Positions 34,901-43,324 of a stretch of DNA of 64,000 bases are shown here, piece by piece. This DNA is from Streptomyces antioxidans (GTDB lineage: Bacteria; Actinomycetota; Actinomycetes; Streptomycetales; Streptomycetaceae). Position numbers and translations under genes: made by a program. The stretch's first letter is position 1. The number at the start of each line of letters is the position of its first letter. The notes under the pieces were generated by a model. That model was given only the letters and a program-made list of their open reading frames with translations. It was not told the DNA's origin and ran no database searches. Location of the stretch: the NCBI RefSeq assembly GCF_000968685.2, contig NZ_LAKD02000018.1:108239-172238 (forward strand), given 5' to 3'.

Positions 34901-36282
34901 AGCGCGGACTCCTGCGCGGCCCCGGGGCGCGCGGCGTACTCGGCGCCGCTGTCGCCGCCGCCCTCCTCACCGGTCTGACCAGCCTTCCCGCGAGTGGCGC
35001 GGCGGCGGCCACCGGCCAGATCACCGGTGTGGGTGGCAAGTGTGTGGATGTGGCGGGTGCCAATAGTGCCAATGGGACGCCGGTGCAGCTGTATGACTGC
35101 AATGGTTCCGGTGCGCAGCAGTGGACGGTTGGTTCCGATGGGACGATCCGTGCGTTGGGGAAGTGTCTGGATGTGGCGTCGGGTGGTACGGCCGATGGCA
35201 CCGCGGTGCAGTTGTGGGAGTGCAATGGGAGTGCGGCTCAGCGGTGGTCGGTTCCGGCGGCGCGGGACATTGTGAATCCGCAGGCCAACAAGTGCCTGGA
35301 TGCTACGGGTGGGAGTTCGGCGAACGGCACCCGGCTGCAGATCTGGACCTGCACCGGCGCCACCAACCAGAAGTGGACGGCGCCGAGCGGTGACACCACA
35401 CCGCCCGGACCGGGTGCCATGGCCGTGGCCCCGTACCTCTACAACGGCTGGGGCAGTCCGCCGAGCCCCACCACCGTGATGAACGCGACCGGCGTCAAGT
35501 GGTTCACCCTCGCCTTCGTGCTCAGCAACGGCTACTGCAACCCGCAGTGGGACGGTGGCCGTCCGCTCACCGGAGGGGTCGACCAGCAGACCGTCAACAC
35601 CGTGCGGTCGGCCGGCGGCGATGTCATCCCGTCCTTCGGCGGCTGGAGCGGCAACAAGCTGGAGAGCTCCTGCGGCAGTGCGGGCGAGCTGGCCGCCGCG
35701 TACCAGAAGGTGATCAACGCCTACGGGCTCAAGGCGATCGACATCGACATCGAGGCCGCGGCGTACGACAGCCCGACCGTCCAGCAGCGCACGGTCGACG
35801 CGCTGAAGACGGTCAAGGCCAACAACCCCGGCATCAAGGTGTACATGACCTTCGGCACCGGCCAGAACGGGCCCGACAACAGCCTGATCAGCAAGGCCGC
35901 CGCCGCAGGGCTCACCGTGGACAGCTGGACCATCATGCCGTTCAACTTCGGGGGAGCGGGCCAGAACATGGGCCAGCTCACCATCCGCGCCGCCGAGGGG
36001 CTCAAGAACACAGTCAAGAGCGCCTACGGCTACTCGGACGACCAGGCGTACCGGCACACCGGCATCTCGTCGATGAACGGCATCACCGACAACGGCGAGA
36101 CGGTGACCGTGGCGGACTTCCGCACCATCCTCGGCTACGCCCAGCAGAGGCACCTCGCGCGGCTCACCTTCTGGTCGGTCAACCGTGACCGGCCCTGCAC
36201 CGGTGGCGGAGCCGACACCTGTTCGGGCGTCTCCCAGCAGCCGTGGGACTTCACCCGGGTCTTCGCCCAGTACGGCGGCTGA
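34897..36282 (+). CDS. Secreted ricin-lectin GH18 chitinase, PF-ChiA-like subgroup
   Basis: The 461-residue precursor has a signal peptide (to about residue 38), an N-terminal ricin B-type lectin (about 42-161), a Thr/Pro linker, and a GH18 barrel (about 175-461). The barrel is closely similar to the 32.1 kb protein (VAPYLYNGWGSPP, KAIDIDIEA), again with Lys in place of the first Asp of DxxDxDxE. The start overlaps the GH16 stop by ATGA, so the glucanase and chitinase are co-translated. A strong terminator follows. Confidence 0.88.
   Translation: MKRGLLRGPGARGVLGAAVAAALLTGLTSLPASGAAAATGQITGVGGKCVDVAGANSANGTPVQLYDCNGSGAQQWTVGSDGTIRALGKCLDVASGGTADGTAVQLWECNGSAAQRWSVPAARDIVNPQANKCLDATGGSSANGTRLQIWTCTGATNQKWTAPSGDTTPPGPGAMAVAPYLYNGWGSPPSPTTVMNATGVKWFTLAFVLSNGYCNPQWDGGRPLTGGVDQQTVNTVRSAGGDVIPSFGGWSGNKLESSCGSAGELAAAYQKVINAYGLKAIDIDIEAAAYDSPTVQQRTVDALKTVKANNPGIKVYMTFGTGQNGPDNSLISKAAAAGLTVDSWTIMPFNFGGAGQNMGQLTIRAAEGLKNTVKSAYGYSDDQAYRHTGISSMNGITDNGETVTVADFRTILGYAQQRHLARLTFWSVNRDRPCTGGGADTCSGVSQQPWDFTRVFAQYGG
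35020..35380 (+). repeat. 361-bp direct repeat, copy 2 (ricin lectin domain)
   Basis: This is the second copy of the segment at 34529-34889 and lies in the same orientation. The copies are separated by 130 bases and match at 359 of 361 positions by eye. Both are read in the same codon phase. Confidence 0.95.
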
Positions 36283-36320
36283 TCCATGACCTGACCGTTT
36301 CCTATAGGAAGACGGGAGAT

Positions 36321-36357
36321 GAGATCCGGCGCCCGAGGCTCAGGGGCGCCGGATCTC
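36321..36357 (+). terminator. Strong hairpin terminator after GH16/GH18 operon
   Basis: Perfect 14-base arms (36321-36334 and 36344-36357) enclose a nine-base loop, 38 bases past the GH18 stop. It separates the glycoside hydrolase operon from the ABC transporter operon. Confidence 0.85.
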
Positions 36358-36468
36358 GCCTATGCAAAACGCTTCTTGCAGGGCTTTTTGTCGAGAGTCT
36401 TGACGGGGCGATCCGACTGGCACACCATCGCGGCATCAATATCCTATGTGATTCGTGGGGGTGAGGAG

Positions 36469-37563
36469 GTGCGTCTCCGGACCACATCCCTTCTGCCGGG
36501 AGCCGTCGCCGTGGGGTTGCTGGCCCTGGGCTCGACGGCCTGCACACTCAAGAACTCGGGCGAGCCGACGGGCGGGCGGGCCCCCGCGTCCGCGCGGGCG
36601 GGCAGCGGCTCGGCCGTGCTCGAGGACGGGTCGGACACCAAGGTCGCGCTGGTCCCCGGCGGTGCCCACCCCTACTTCCAGCCCTGGAAGGCCGCGGGTG
36701 CCAAGGCCAAGGAGACCTACCGGCTGGGGGACGTGAGGTTCGACGAGACGGCGGAGTGGGACCAGCAGAAGCAGAACAACCTGCTGTCCACGCTCGCGGC
36801 ACGCGGCTACAACGCCTTCGGCGTCTTCGGGGTGTCGCCGACCGACATCAACACCACGTTCGCGGACCTGAAGTCGCAGGGGCTCACCGTGGCCTCGCTC
36901 GGCTCCTGCCCGGCGGGGAAGGAGAACGAGGCCGACTTCTGCCTCTCCACGGACGTCGAACTCGCCGCCTACAAGGCGGCCAAGGCCGCCATCGACGCCA
37001 TGGGTGGCAAGGGCAGGCTCGTGCACCTGACGGGCAACAACGTGGACGCCAACACCCAGCTGCGGATCAAGGGCGTGGCCAGGGCCGTGAAGGAGTCGGG
37101 CGGCAAGGTGACGCTGCTGCAGACCGTCACCGACATCGACAAGGACCTCCAGACCGCGCAGAAGGCGGTGTCCGACCTGCTGACGGCCAAGGGCAAGCAG
37201 ATCCAGGGCATCGTCTCCACCGCCTACAACCCGGCCGTCGCCGCCGCCGACGCCGTCAAGGGCTCCGGTTCGCGGGCGAAGGTCGTCGCCATCGACGACG
37301 ACGCCAAGATCCTCGGCTCGATCAAGCAGGGCACCGTCACCGCCACCGTCGTGCAGAACCCGGTGGGGCAGGCCGAGGTCGGGGCGTGGGCCCTCGCACT
37401 GCTCCAGACCGAGCAGTGCGCCATGCACAGGCCGGGCCAGTCCGTCGACTCCGGCTCGTTCGTCGTCACCAAGGACAACCTCACGACCTACGACCGTGCG
37501 CGGAGGGCGAAGACCGCCCAGCTGAAGAAGCGGTTCGCCGAAGACGTCCTGGCCTGCGGCTAA
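36469..37563 (+). CDS. Ribose-type ABC transporter substrate-binding lipoprotein
   Basis: The 364-residue protein has a lipoprotein signal with Cys in LALGSTAC (about residue 25) and a periplasmic-binding-protein fold of the RbsB type (VALVPGGAHPYFQ, GVFGVSPTDI, GIVSTAYNPAVAAADAVKGSG, AIDDD). It should bind a sugar or sugar acid outside the membrane. It heads an operon with a dehydratase, two permeases and an ATPase. GTG 36469 is chosen because GGGGG sits seven bases upstream; longer frames run back into the terminator. Confidence 0.88.
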   Translation: MRLRTTSLLPGAVAVGLLALGSTACTLKNSGEPTGGRAPASARAGSGSAVLEDGSDTKVALVPGGAHPYFQPWKAAGAKAKETYRLGDVRFDETAEWDQQKQNNLLSTLAARGYNAFGVFGVSPTDINTTFADLKSQGLTVASLGSCPAGKENEADFCLSTDVELAAYKAAKAAIDAMGGKGRLVHLTGNNVDANTQLRIKGVARAVKESGGKVTLLQTVTDIDKDLQTAQKAVSDLLTAKGKQIQGIVSTAYNPAVAAADAVKGSGSRAKVVAIDDDAKILGSIKQGTVTATVVQNPVGQAEVGAWALALLQTEQCAMHRPGQSVDSGSFVVTKDNLTTYDRARRAKTAQLKKRFAEDVLACG

Positions 37564-37573
37564 TCCCCGCCGT

Positions 37574-37627
37574 CGCCGCACCGCAGAGAGTTGCCGCCCC
37601 GCAGAGAGTCGCCGCATCACAGAAAGC
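37574..37627 (+). repeat. Three 18-base tandem repeats in intergenic gap
   Basis: The unit CGCCGCACCGCAGAGAGT is repeated at 37592 with two changes and again, degenerate, at 37610. The repeats fill most of the 76-base gap between the binding protein and the dehydratase. They overlap the latter's ribosome-site region. Confidence 0.7.
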
Positions 37628-37639
37628 GGACATCACCGG

Positions 37640-38728
37640 ATGAGCATCATCACGACCGCCACGGCCAAGCTGGCCGACATCGCCGTGGAGACCGACCGCA
37701 CCGACGCCGTGCAGTCCTTCGTCAAGCAGGAGACGGTACTCGTCGACCTCACCACGGCCGACGGCAGCGCGGGCACCGGCTACGCGTACACCATCGGCAC
37801 CGGCGGCAGCTCCGTACTGGCGCTGCTGCGGGACCATCTGCTGCCCGCCCTCATCGGCCAGGACGCGCGAAACGTCGAGGCGCTGTGGCAGCGGCTGTTC
37901 GCCCTGACCCGCGCGACCACCACCGGAGCCATCACCTCGCTCGCGCTCGCCGCGGTCGACACCGCGCTGTGGGACGTGCGCTGCAAGCGCGCGGGCGAGC
38001 CGCTGTGGCGGCTGGCCGGTGGCCACCGCCAGGAGGTCCCGGTCTACGACACCGAGGGCGGCTGGCTCCATCTGACCGCCGACGACCTGGTGAAGGGGGC
38101 GCTGCGGGCCCAGAAGGCCGGATGGGCCGGTATCAAGATCAAGGTGGGCAAGCCCCATCCGGCGGAGGACGCCGAGCGGCTGCGCGCCGTGCGCGAGGCG
38201 GTCGGCCCCTCGCTGCACATCATGACGGACGCCAATCAGTCGCAGACCATGTCCTCCGCCCTCCGGCTGGCGGCCGCGCTGGAGCCGTACGACCCCTACT
38301 GGCTCGAAGAGCCCCTTCCGGCGGACGACATCAGTGGCCACGCCCGGCTGGCGCGCGCGACACGGATTCCCGTCGCCGTCGGTGAATCCCTATACGCGCT
38401 CCCGCAGTTCCGCGGCTACCTCGAGACCGGCGCCGCCTCCGTCGTACAGGTCGACGCCGCCCGCGTCGGCGGGATCACCCCCTGGCTCAAGGTCGCCCAC
38501 ACCGCGGAGAGCCACAACGTCATGGTGTGCCCGCACTTCCTGATGGAACTGCACATCAGCCTCGTGGCCGCGGTGCCCAACGGCGGCTACGTCGAGCACA
38601 TCCCCCAGCTGCGGGCCGTGACCCGCGGCGAGCTGACGATCCGGGACGGGATGGCCGTGGCGCCCGACGTCCCGGGCATCGGCATCGACTGGGACATGGA
38701 CGCCATCGATGACCGGAGGGTGGCATGA
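37640..38728 (+). CDS. Mandelate racemase/enolase superfamily dehydratase
   Basis: The 362-residue protein has the two-domain enolase-superfamily layout. The active-site residues of the mandelate racemase subgroup are visible: KxK at Lys166/Lys168, metal ligands Asp197 (DAN), Glu223/224 and Glu249, and an Asp272-His299 dyad. Such enzymes racemise or dehydrate acid sugars. Its place inside a sugar ABC operon, coupled by ATGA to the permease, suggests it acts on the imported compound, probably an aldonate or aldarate. Confidence 0.9.
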   Translation: MSIITTATAKLADIAVETDRTDAVQSFVKQETVLVDLTTADGSAGTGYAYTIGTGGSSVLALLRDHLLPALIGQDARNVEALWQRLFALTRATTTGAITSLALAAVDTALWDVRCKRAGEPLWRLAGGHRQEVPVYDTEGGWLHLTADDLVKGALRAQKAGWAGIKIKVGKPHPAEDAERLRAVREAVGPSLHIMTDANQSQTMSSALRLAAALEPYDPYWLEEPLPADDISGHARLARATRIPVAVGESLYALPQFRGYLETGAASVVQVDAARVGGITPWLKVAHTAESHNVMVCPHFLMELHISLVAAVPNGGYVEHIPQLRAVTRGELTIRDGMAVAPDVPGIGIDWDMDAIDDRRVA

Positions 38729-39795
38729 CGGCACCCGTCATCCCGCCGGGCGGCGACACCCGCGCCGCCCCATCGCGCCCCGCCCACCGGCTGCCGTTCT
38801 GGGTCAACCAGCGGCTCGGCCTGCTGGTGCTCGTCGTCGGCCTCAGCGCCCTGTTCGGTGCGGTGCAGCCGACCTTCCTCGACGCGCGGCTCGTGCTCTT
38901 CCCGCTGGTGCGGGACGTCTCCGCACTGACCGTGGTGGCGCTCGCCCAGATGGTCGTCCTGTCGGTGGGGCATATGAACCTGGCCGTCGGACGGATGGCC
39001 GCCTTCGGAGCGCTGTTCGCGGGGCTCGGATACGACCGGCTGGGTCTGCCGCTGCCCCTCGGCCTGCTGCTGTGCCTGTGCGCCGGAGCCGCCATCGGCG
39101 CGCTGACCGGCTGGATCATCACCCGCACCGGGGTGAGCTCCTTCGTCGTGACCCTGGCGATGGACTTCGCGCTGCTGGGGCTCGTCTCCCTGCTCTACTC
39201 GGCGCTGACCGAGAACGCCGCGTTCACCACCAAGCCGTCGGGGCTCGCCGAACTGCGCTCGTACTCGCTCGCCGACATCTGCGTCGGGCCGGTGTGCGGA
39301 TCCCCGGCGATACCGCAGCTCGCGCAGTTCACCGTGCTGTCCCTGCTCGGCCTCGGCTTCCTGTACGGCGCCACCCGCATCGGCCGGGAACTGCTGCTCA
39401 CCGGCGCCAACCCCGCGGCGGCGGAGCTGTCCGGCATACCCACCGGCCGCCGTGTCGTCCTCGCGCACACGCTCTCGGGGCTGCTCGCCGCGCTCGCCGG
39501 GTTCATGGCCGCCGTCGGCACCGGGACGTTCCGCGCCTCCATCGGGGACGACTTCATGCTGCCCTCGTTCCTCGGCTCGGTGCTCGGCGGCACCCTGCTC
39601 ACCGGTGGTGTCGTCTCCGTCGTGGGAGCGCTGCTGGGCACCGCCCTGGTCGGGGTCATCCGCAAGGGGCTCGATCTGCTCGGGGTCGGCCTGGAGAGCC
39701 TGAACATCTACCTCGGCTGCGTGCTGCTCCTGGCCCTGTCGGCCGACCGGGTGCGCACCGTGGTGTCCCATCGCAAGGTGGTGCGTTCCACATGA
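38725..39795 (+). CDS. Ribose-type ABC transporter permease 1
   Basis: The 356-residue RbsC-like permease has eight to ten hydrophobic segments and the conserved MNLAVGRMAAFGAL and GTLLTGGVVSVVGALLG regions of the family. It overlaps the dehydratase and the second permease by four bases each. It would form a heterodimeric channel with the next gene's product. Confidence 0.9.
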   Translation: MTAPVIPPGGDTRAAPSRPAHRLPFWVNQRLGLLVLVVGLSALFGAVQPTFLDARLVLFPLVRDVSALTVVALAQMVVLSVGHMNLAVGRMAAFGALFAGLGYDRLGLPLPLGLLLCLCAGAAIGALTGWIITRTGVSSFVVTLAMDFALLGLVSLLYSALTENAAFTTKPSGLAELRSYSLADICVGPVCGSPAIPQLAQFTVLSLLGLGFLYGATRIGRELLLTGANPAAAELSGIPTGRRVVLAHTLSGLLAALAGFMAAVGTGTFRASIGDDFMLPSFLGSVLGGTLLTGGVVSVVGALLGTALVGVIRKGLDLLGVGLESLNIYLGCVLLLALSADRVRTVVSHRKVVRST

Positions 39796-40898
39796 ACACG
39801 GTCCACGTGAACACGATCCGCGACCGGGGCGCCGCGGCCCTGCGCCGCCTCTCCCGCTCCACGGCGATGACCCTGCTGTGTGTGGTGCTCATCGGCTATC
39901 TCGCCCTGGGCGTGGCCTCCTCCGGCTCCTTCTTCGAGGGCCCGTCGGTGCGCACCTTCCTGCGCTACCTGGCCACTCCCGTGCTCATCGGGCTGGCCCA
40001 GATGGCGGCGCTGTGCGTCGGACAGCTCAATCTCGCGGTGGGCGCGCTCGGCGGCTTCACCGCCTGTCTGATGGGTGTCCTCATGGCGGACCAGGGGGTG
40101 CCCGCCGGGGTCGCGGTGGCGGCCGGTGTGCTGACGGCCACCGCCATCGGACTGGCGACGGGCCTGTTCATCGTGGTGACGAGGATCAACGGCTTTATCG
40201 TCACCCTCGGCACGATGACGATCCTCCAGGGGGCGCAGTACGGACTGACCGGCACCCGCACCGTCGACGGATACTCCGCCGCGCTGGGGGACTTCGGCCG
40301 GGCGGCCCCGCTGAACGTGCCGCTGGTGTTCCTCACCGCGCTGGCCGCCGCGGCCCTGCTCGCCGCCTTCCTGTACCGCACCACCGCGGGCCGGCGGCTG
40401 CTCGCGGCGGGTGGCAATCCGCTGGCCGCCAGGCTGTCGGGCATCTCGACCGACCGGCAGATCGTGCTCGCCCACACCCTGTCGGGGCTCCTGATCGGAG
40501 TGGCCGCCCTGACCGCCACGGCGTCGCTGCCCGGTGTCAACCGCAGTGTCGGCGGCGACTGGCTGCTGCCCAGCTTCGCGGCTCCCATCATCGGCGGGGT
40601 CGCGCTCACCGGTGGCTCGGTTGCGGTGCTCGGCACGGTGCTCGCGGCCTTCGTGATGCGGCTCATCGACGCCGCGCGGGCGCAGTTCTCGCTGGATCCG
40701 AGCTGGGTGAACTTCCTCATCGGCGTGGTCGTGCTCGGCACGGTGGTCGGCGGCCGTATCCACCAGAGCCACCTGGCCAGGAGGGGTGGTTCGCGCGGCG
40801 GCGCACCGCCCGCCCCACCGCCCGCCCCACCGCCCGTCCCGCCGCGGAGCGACGCGCGGCCCGCCGCCGTGTCGCCGCACCCGGGAGGCTCCGGATGA
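39792..40898 (+). CDS. Ribose-type ABC transporter permease 2
   Basis: The 368-residue RbsC-like permease has LCVGQLNLAVGALGGF and GGVALTGGSVAVLG as family signatures. The C-terminal 40 residues form a cytoplasmic tail of Pro-rich repeats (PPAPPPAPPPVPP), which is unusual for this family. It overlaps neighbours on both sides by ATGA and partners with the first permease. Confidence 0.9.
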   Translation: MNTVHVNTIRDRGAAALRRLSRSTAMTLLCVVLIGYLALGVASSGSFFEGPSVRTFLRYLATPVLIGLAQMAALCVGQLNLAVGALGGFTACLMGVLMADQGVPAGVAVAAGVLTATAIGLATGLFIVVTRINGFIVTLGTMTILQGAQYGLTGTRTVDGYSAALGDFGRAAPLNVPLVFLTALAAAALLAAFLYRTTAGRRLLAAGGNPLAARLSGISTDRQIVLAHTLSGLLIGVAALTATASLPGVNRSVGGDWLLPSFAAPIIGGVALTGGSVAVLGTVLAAFVMRLIDAARAQFSLDPSWVNFLIGVVVLGTVVGGRIHQSHLARRGGSRGGAPPAPPPAPPPVPPRSDARPAAVSPHPGGSG

Positions 40899-42439
40899 AT
40901 GACGTCCTCCTCGAATGCCAGGCCATCGTCAAGGTGTTTCCCGGCGTACGGGCCCTGGACGGGGTCGGGCTGCGCCTCACCGCCGGGTCCGTCCACGCGC
41001 TGCTCGGCGAGAACGGCGCGGGAAAGTCCACCCTCATCAAGGTCCTGACCGGGGTGCACACTCCCGACAGCGGCCGCCTCCTCTGGCGCGGCGGCGAGGT
41101 GCACATGCGCTCGCCACTCGAGGCCACCCGCACCGGCATCGGCGTGGTGCACCAGGAGCGTAATCTGATTCCCGGCTTCTCGGTGGCCGAGAACATCACC
41201 CTGCAGAGCCCTCCATCGCACCGGGGTCTCATCGACCGGGCGGCCATGGCCGACCCCGCCCTGCGGTGCCTCGGAGAGCTGGGCCTGGACCTCGACCCGG
41301 ACCGGCCGGTCCGTGAACTCTCCGTGGCACAGCAGCAGTTGGTGGAGATCGCGAAGGCCCTGTACACGGAGAGCCGGGTGCTGCTCCTCGACGAGCCGAC
41401 CGCTTCCCTCTCCCCGCGGGAGGCGGAGCGCCTTTTCGAGGTCGTGCGGCGGCTGAAGGCCCGGGGGACATGTGTCGTCTTCGTCAGCCACAAGCTGGAG
41501 GAGGTGTTCGCCGTCTGCGACACCGTCACCGTACTGCGCGACGGCGCCTCCGTGCTCGAGTCCTCGCCGCTCGCCGAGCACACCCAGGACGACGTGGTCG
41601 GCCTCATGGTGGGCCGCGCCCACGCGGCGACCGAGATGCGTCCCCGGGAGGTGGACACCGCCGCGGCGCCGGTGCTCTCGTTCGACGGAGTGTCCACGGC
41701 CGCCGGCCACCGGGACATCGGCCTGGACGTCGGGCCCGGCGAGATCGTCGGACTGTACGGGCTGGTCGGCGCGGGCCGCAGCGAACTGGTCAAGGCCGTG
41801 CTCGGCCTCGACCGCGTCACCGGCGGTGAGATCCGGGTGCACGGCGAGCCGGTGCGCATCACCTCCCCCCGGCAGGCGCTGCACCGCTTCGGCATCGGCT
41901 ATCTCACCGAGAACCGCAAGGAGGAAGGGGTCTTCCTGGAGCAGCCCATCGCCCGGAACATCACGGTGACGGTGTGGAAGAGGCTGGCGAAGGCGCTCGG
42001 GTTCGTCTCCGCTCGCGAGGAGCGGGACGTGGCGCACGACCTCGTCGAACGTCTCGGCATCCGCACCGCCGGGCTCGGGCAGACCGCCGGTGAGCTCTCC
42101 GGTGGCAACCAGCAGAAGGTGAGCCTGGCGAAGTGGCTGGCGGCCGACACCCGGCTGCTGATCGTGGACGAGCCGACCGTGGGTGTCGACGTGCGCACCA
42201 AGCACGCCTTCCACGAACTCATCTGGGAACTGGCCCGCGGCGGGCTGCCCATTCTGCTGATCAGCAGCGACCTCGCGGAGATGATCACACTCGCGGACCG
42301 GGTGGTGGTGATGGCCGACCACCGGATCCGCGGCGAGCTGGACAACGACCACGACTACGAGCGGATGAGCGGCCGGATCATCCGCGTCATCCACGACCGC
42401 GCCACCTCGGCGGTGCGCCCGCGGGCGCAGGAGGCATAA
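40895..42439 (+). CDS. Ribose-type ABC transporter ATP-binding protein (two domains)
   Basis: The 514-residue RbsA-like protein has two ABC domains. The first has Walker A GENGAGKST, the degenerate signature LSVAQQQ and Walker B LLLDEPTAS. The second has a degenerate Walker A GLVGAGRSE with a full signature LSGGNQQK and VDEPTVGVD. This asymmetry is normal in sugar importers of this type. It is the last transporter gene. A gap of 115 bases precedes the GntR regulator. Confidence 0.92.
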   Translation: MNDVLLECQAIVKVFPGVRALDGVGLRLTAGSVHALLGENGAGKSTLIKVLTGVHTPDSGRLLWRGGEVHMRSPLEATRTGIGVVHQERNLIPGFSVAENITLQSPPSHRGLIDRAAMADPALRCLGELGLDLDPDRPVRELSVAQQQLVEIAKALYTESRVLLLDEPTASLSPREAERLFEVVRRLKARGTCVVFVSHKLEEVFAVCDTVTVLRDGASVLESSPLAEHTQDDVVGLMVGRAHAATEMRPREVDTAAAPVLSFDGVSTAAGHRDIGLDVGPGEIVGLYGLVGAGRSELVKAVLGLDRVTGGEIRVHGEPVRITSPRQALHRFGIGYLTENRKEEGVFLEQPIARNITVTVWKRLAKALGFVSAREERDVAHDLVERLGIRTAGLGQTAGELSGGNQQKVSLAKWLAADTRLLIVDEPTVGVDVRTKHAFHELIWELARGGLPILLISSDLAEMITLADRVVVMADHRIRGELDNDHDYERMSGRIIRVIHDRATSAVRPRAQEA

Positions 42440-42554
42440 CGCGCAACGCACAGGGGGCGCACGGCGGCCCGGGCCAGGCTTGCCCCTGAACGGCGCCCCT
42501 CACCTGGGTAAACTGTTGCCGCCCCAGACGCCCCGATCAGCACCAGGAGGCCGG

Positions 42555-43292
42555 ATGCCGCCGCAGGACACCTCCGCGCCCGGGGCACCGCGGGACGGGC
42601 GGGGACGGGAGGCGCCCCCCGCCCGTCAGGCGCAGCCCGCCCCCCAGGCGCTTTCGGACAGTGTCTACGAGAACATCAAGGCCATGGTCATGGACCATGA
42701 GATCACCCCCGGCGGACGCGTCAGCATCGAGGCCCTGTCCCGCTCCCTCGGCGTCTCCCCGACCCCCATCCGGGAGGCGCTGGCCAGGCTGGAGGCGGAC
42801 GGCCTGGTGGTGAAGCGGCCGCTGTCGGGGTACCGCACCACCGCGCTGCTGACCCGGCAGGGGCTCGAGGAGCTTTTCGAGATGCGGCAGCTGCTGGAGC
42901 CGAGGGCGGCGGCGCTCGCCGCGGTCAACGCGCGCGAGGACCAGCTCGACGCCATCGAGCGGATCGCGGAGGAGATGCACACCCACCCAGGGACCGCAGC
43001 CGGGCGCTACGCGGCCTACCGCGGCTTCGCCGCCCTCGACCAGCGCCTCCACGACGCGATCGCCCGGGCGTCCGGGCGGCCACTGCTCGCGGACGCGGTC
43101 GAACGGCTCCACTCCCATCTGCACATCTTCCGGCTGAACAGCCAGTTCGGCGCCGATGACCCGACCCTCGCGGAGCACCAGCGCGTGGTGCACGCGATAC
43201 TGCGCCGCCATCCCGACCGGGCGGCCGAGGCGATGGCGGACCACCTCGCCCGCAGCCTCGGGCGTCAGCTCAGCCGGGACGAGGGGCCCTGA
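42555..43292 (+). CDS. GntR family regulator with FCD domain
   Basis: The 245-residue protein has an N-terminal winged helix (SDSVYENIKAMVMDHEITPG, SIEALSRSLGVSPTPIREAL) and a FadR-type C-terminal domain with metal-ligand candidates (LDQRLHDAI, HSHLHIF, EHQRVVHAI). About 35 Pro/Ala-rich residues precede the HTH. ATG 42555 follows AGGAGG. It is placed directly after the ABC operon and is its likely repressor, with a sugar-acid effector. Confidence 0.9.
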   Translation: MPPQDTSAPGAPRDGRGREAPPARQAQPAPQALSDSVYENIKAMVMDHEITPGGRVSIEALSRSLGVSPTPIREALARLEADGLVVKRPLSGYRTTALLTRQGLEELFEMRQLLEPRAAALAAVNAREDQLDAIERIAEEMHTHPGTAAGRYAAYRGFAALDQRLHDAIARASGRPLLADAVERLHSHLHIFRLNSQFGADDPTLAEHQRVVHAILRRHPDRAAEAMADHLARSLGRQLSRDEGP

Positions 43293-43324
43293 TCCGCGCC
43301 ACCCGTGGCAGCGCCGGGTAGGTG

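Noticed and set aside
36360..36405. Short ATG frame after the terminator (13 codons) as a leader peptide
   Set aside because: It has no ribosome site and lies within promoter-like DNA, so there is no support for translation.
39965..42451. A minus-strand frame of more than 800 codons opposite the ABC genes
   Set aside because: It has the Arg/Gly/His-rich composition of a high-GC shadow, while the plus strand carries intact permease and ATPase motifs.
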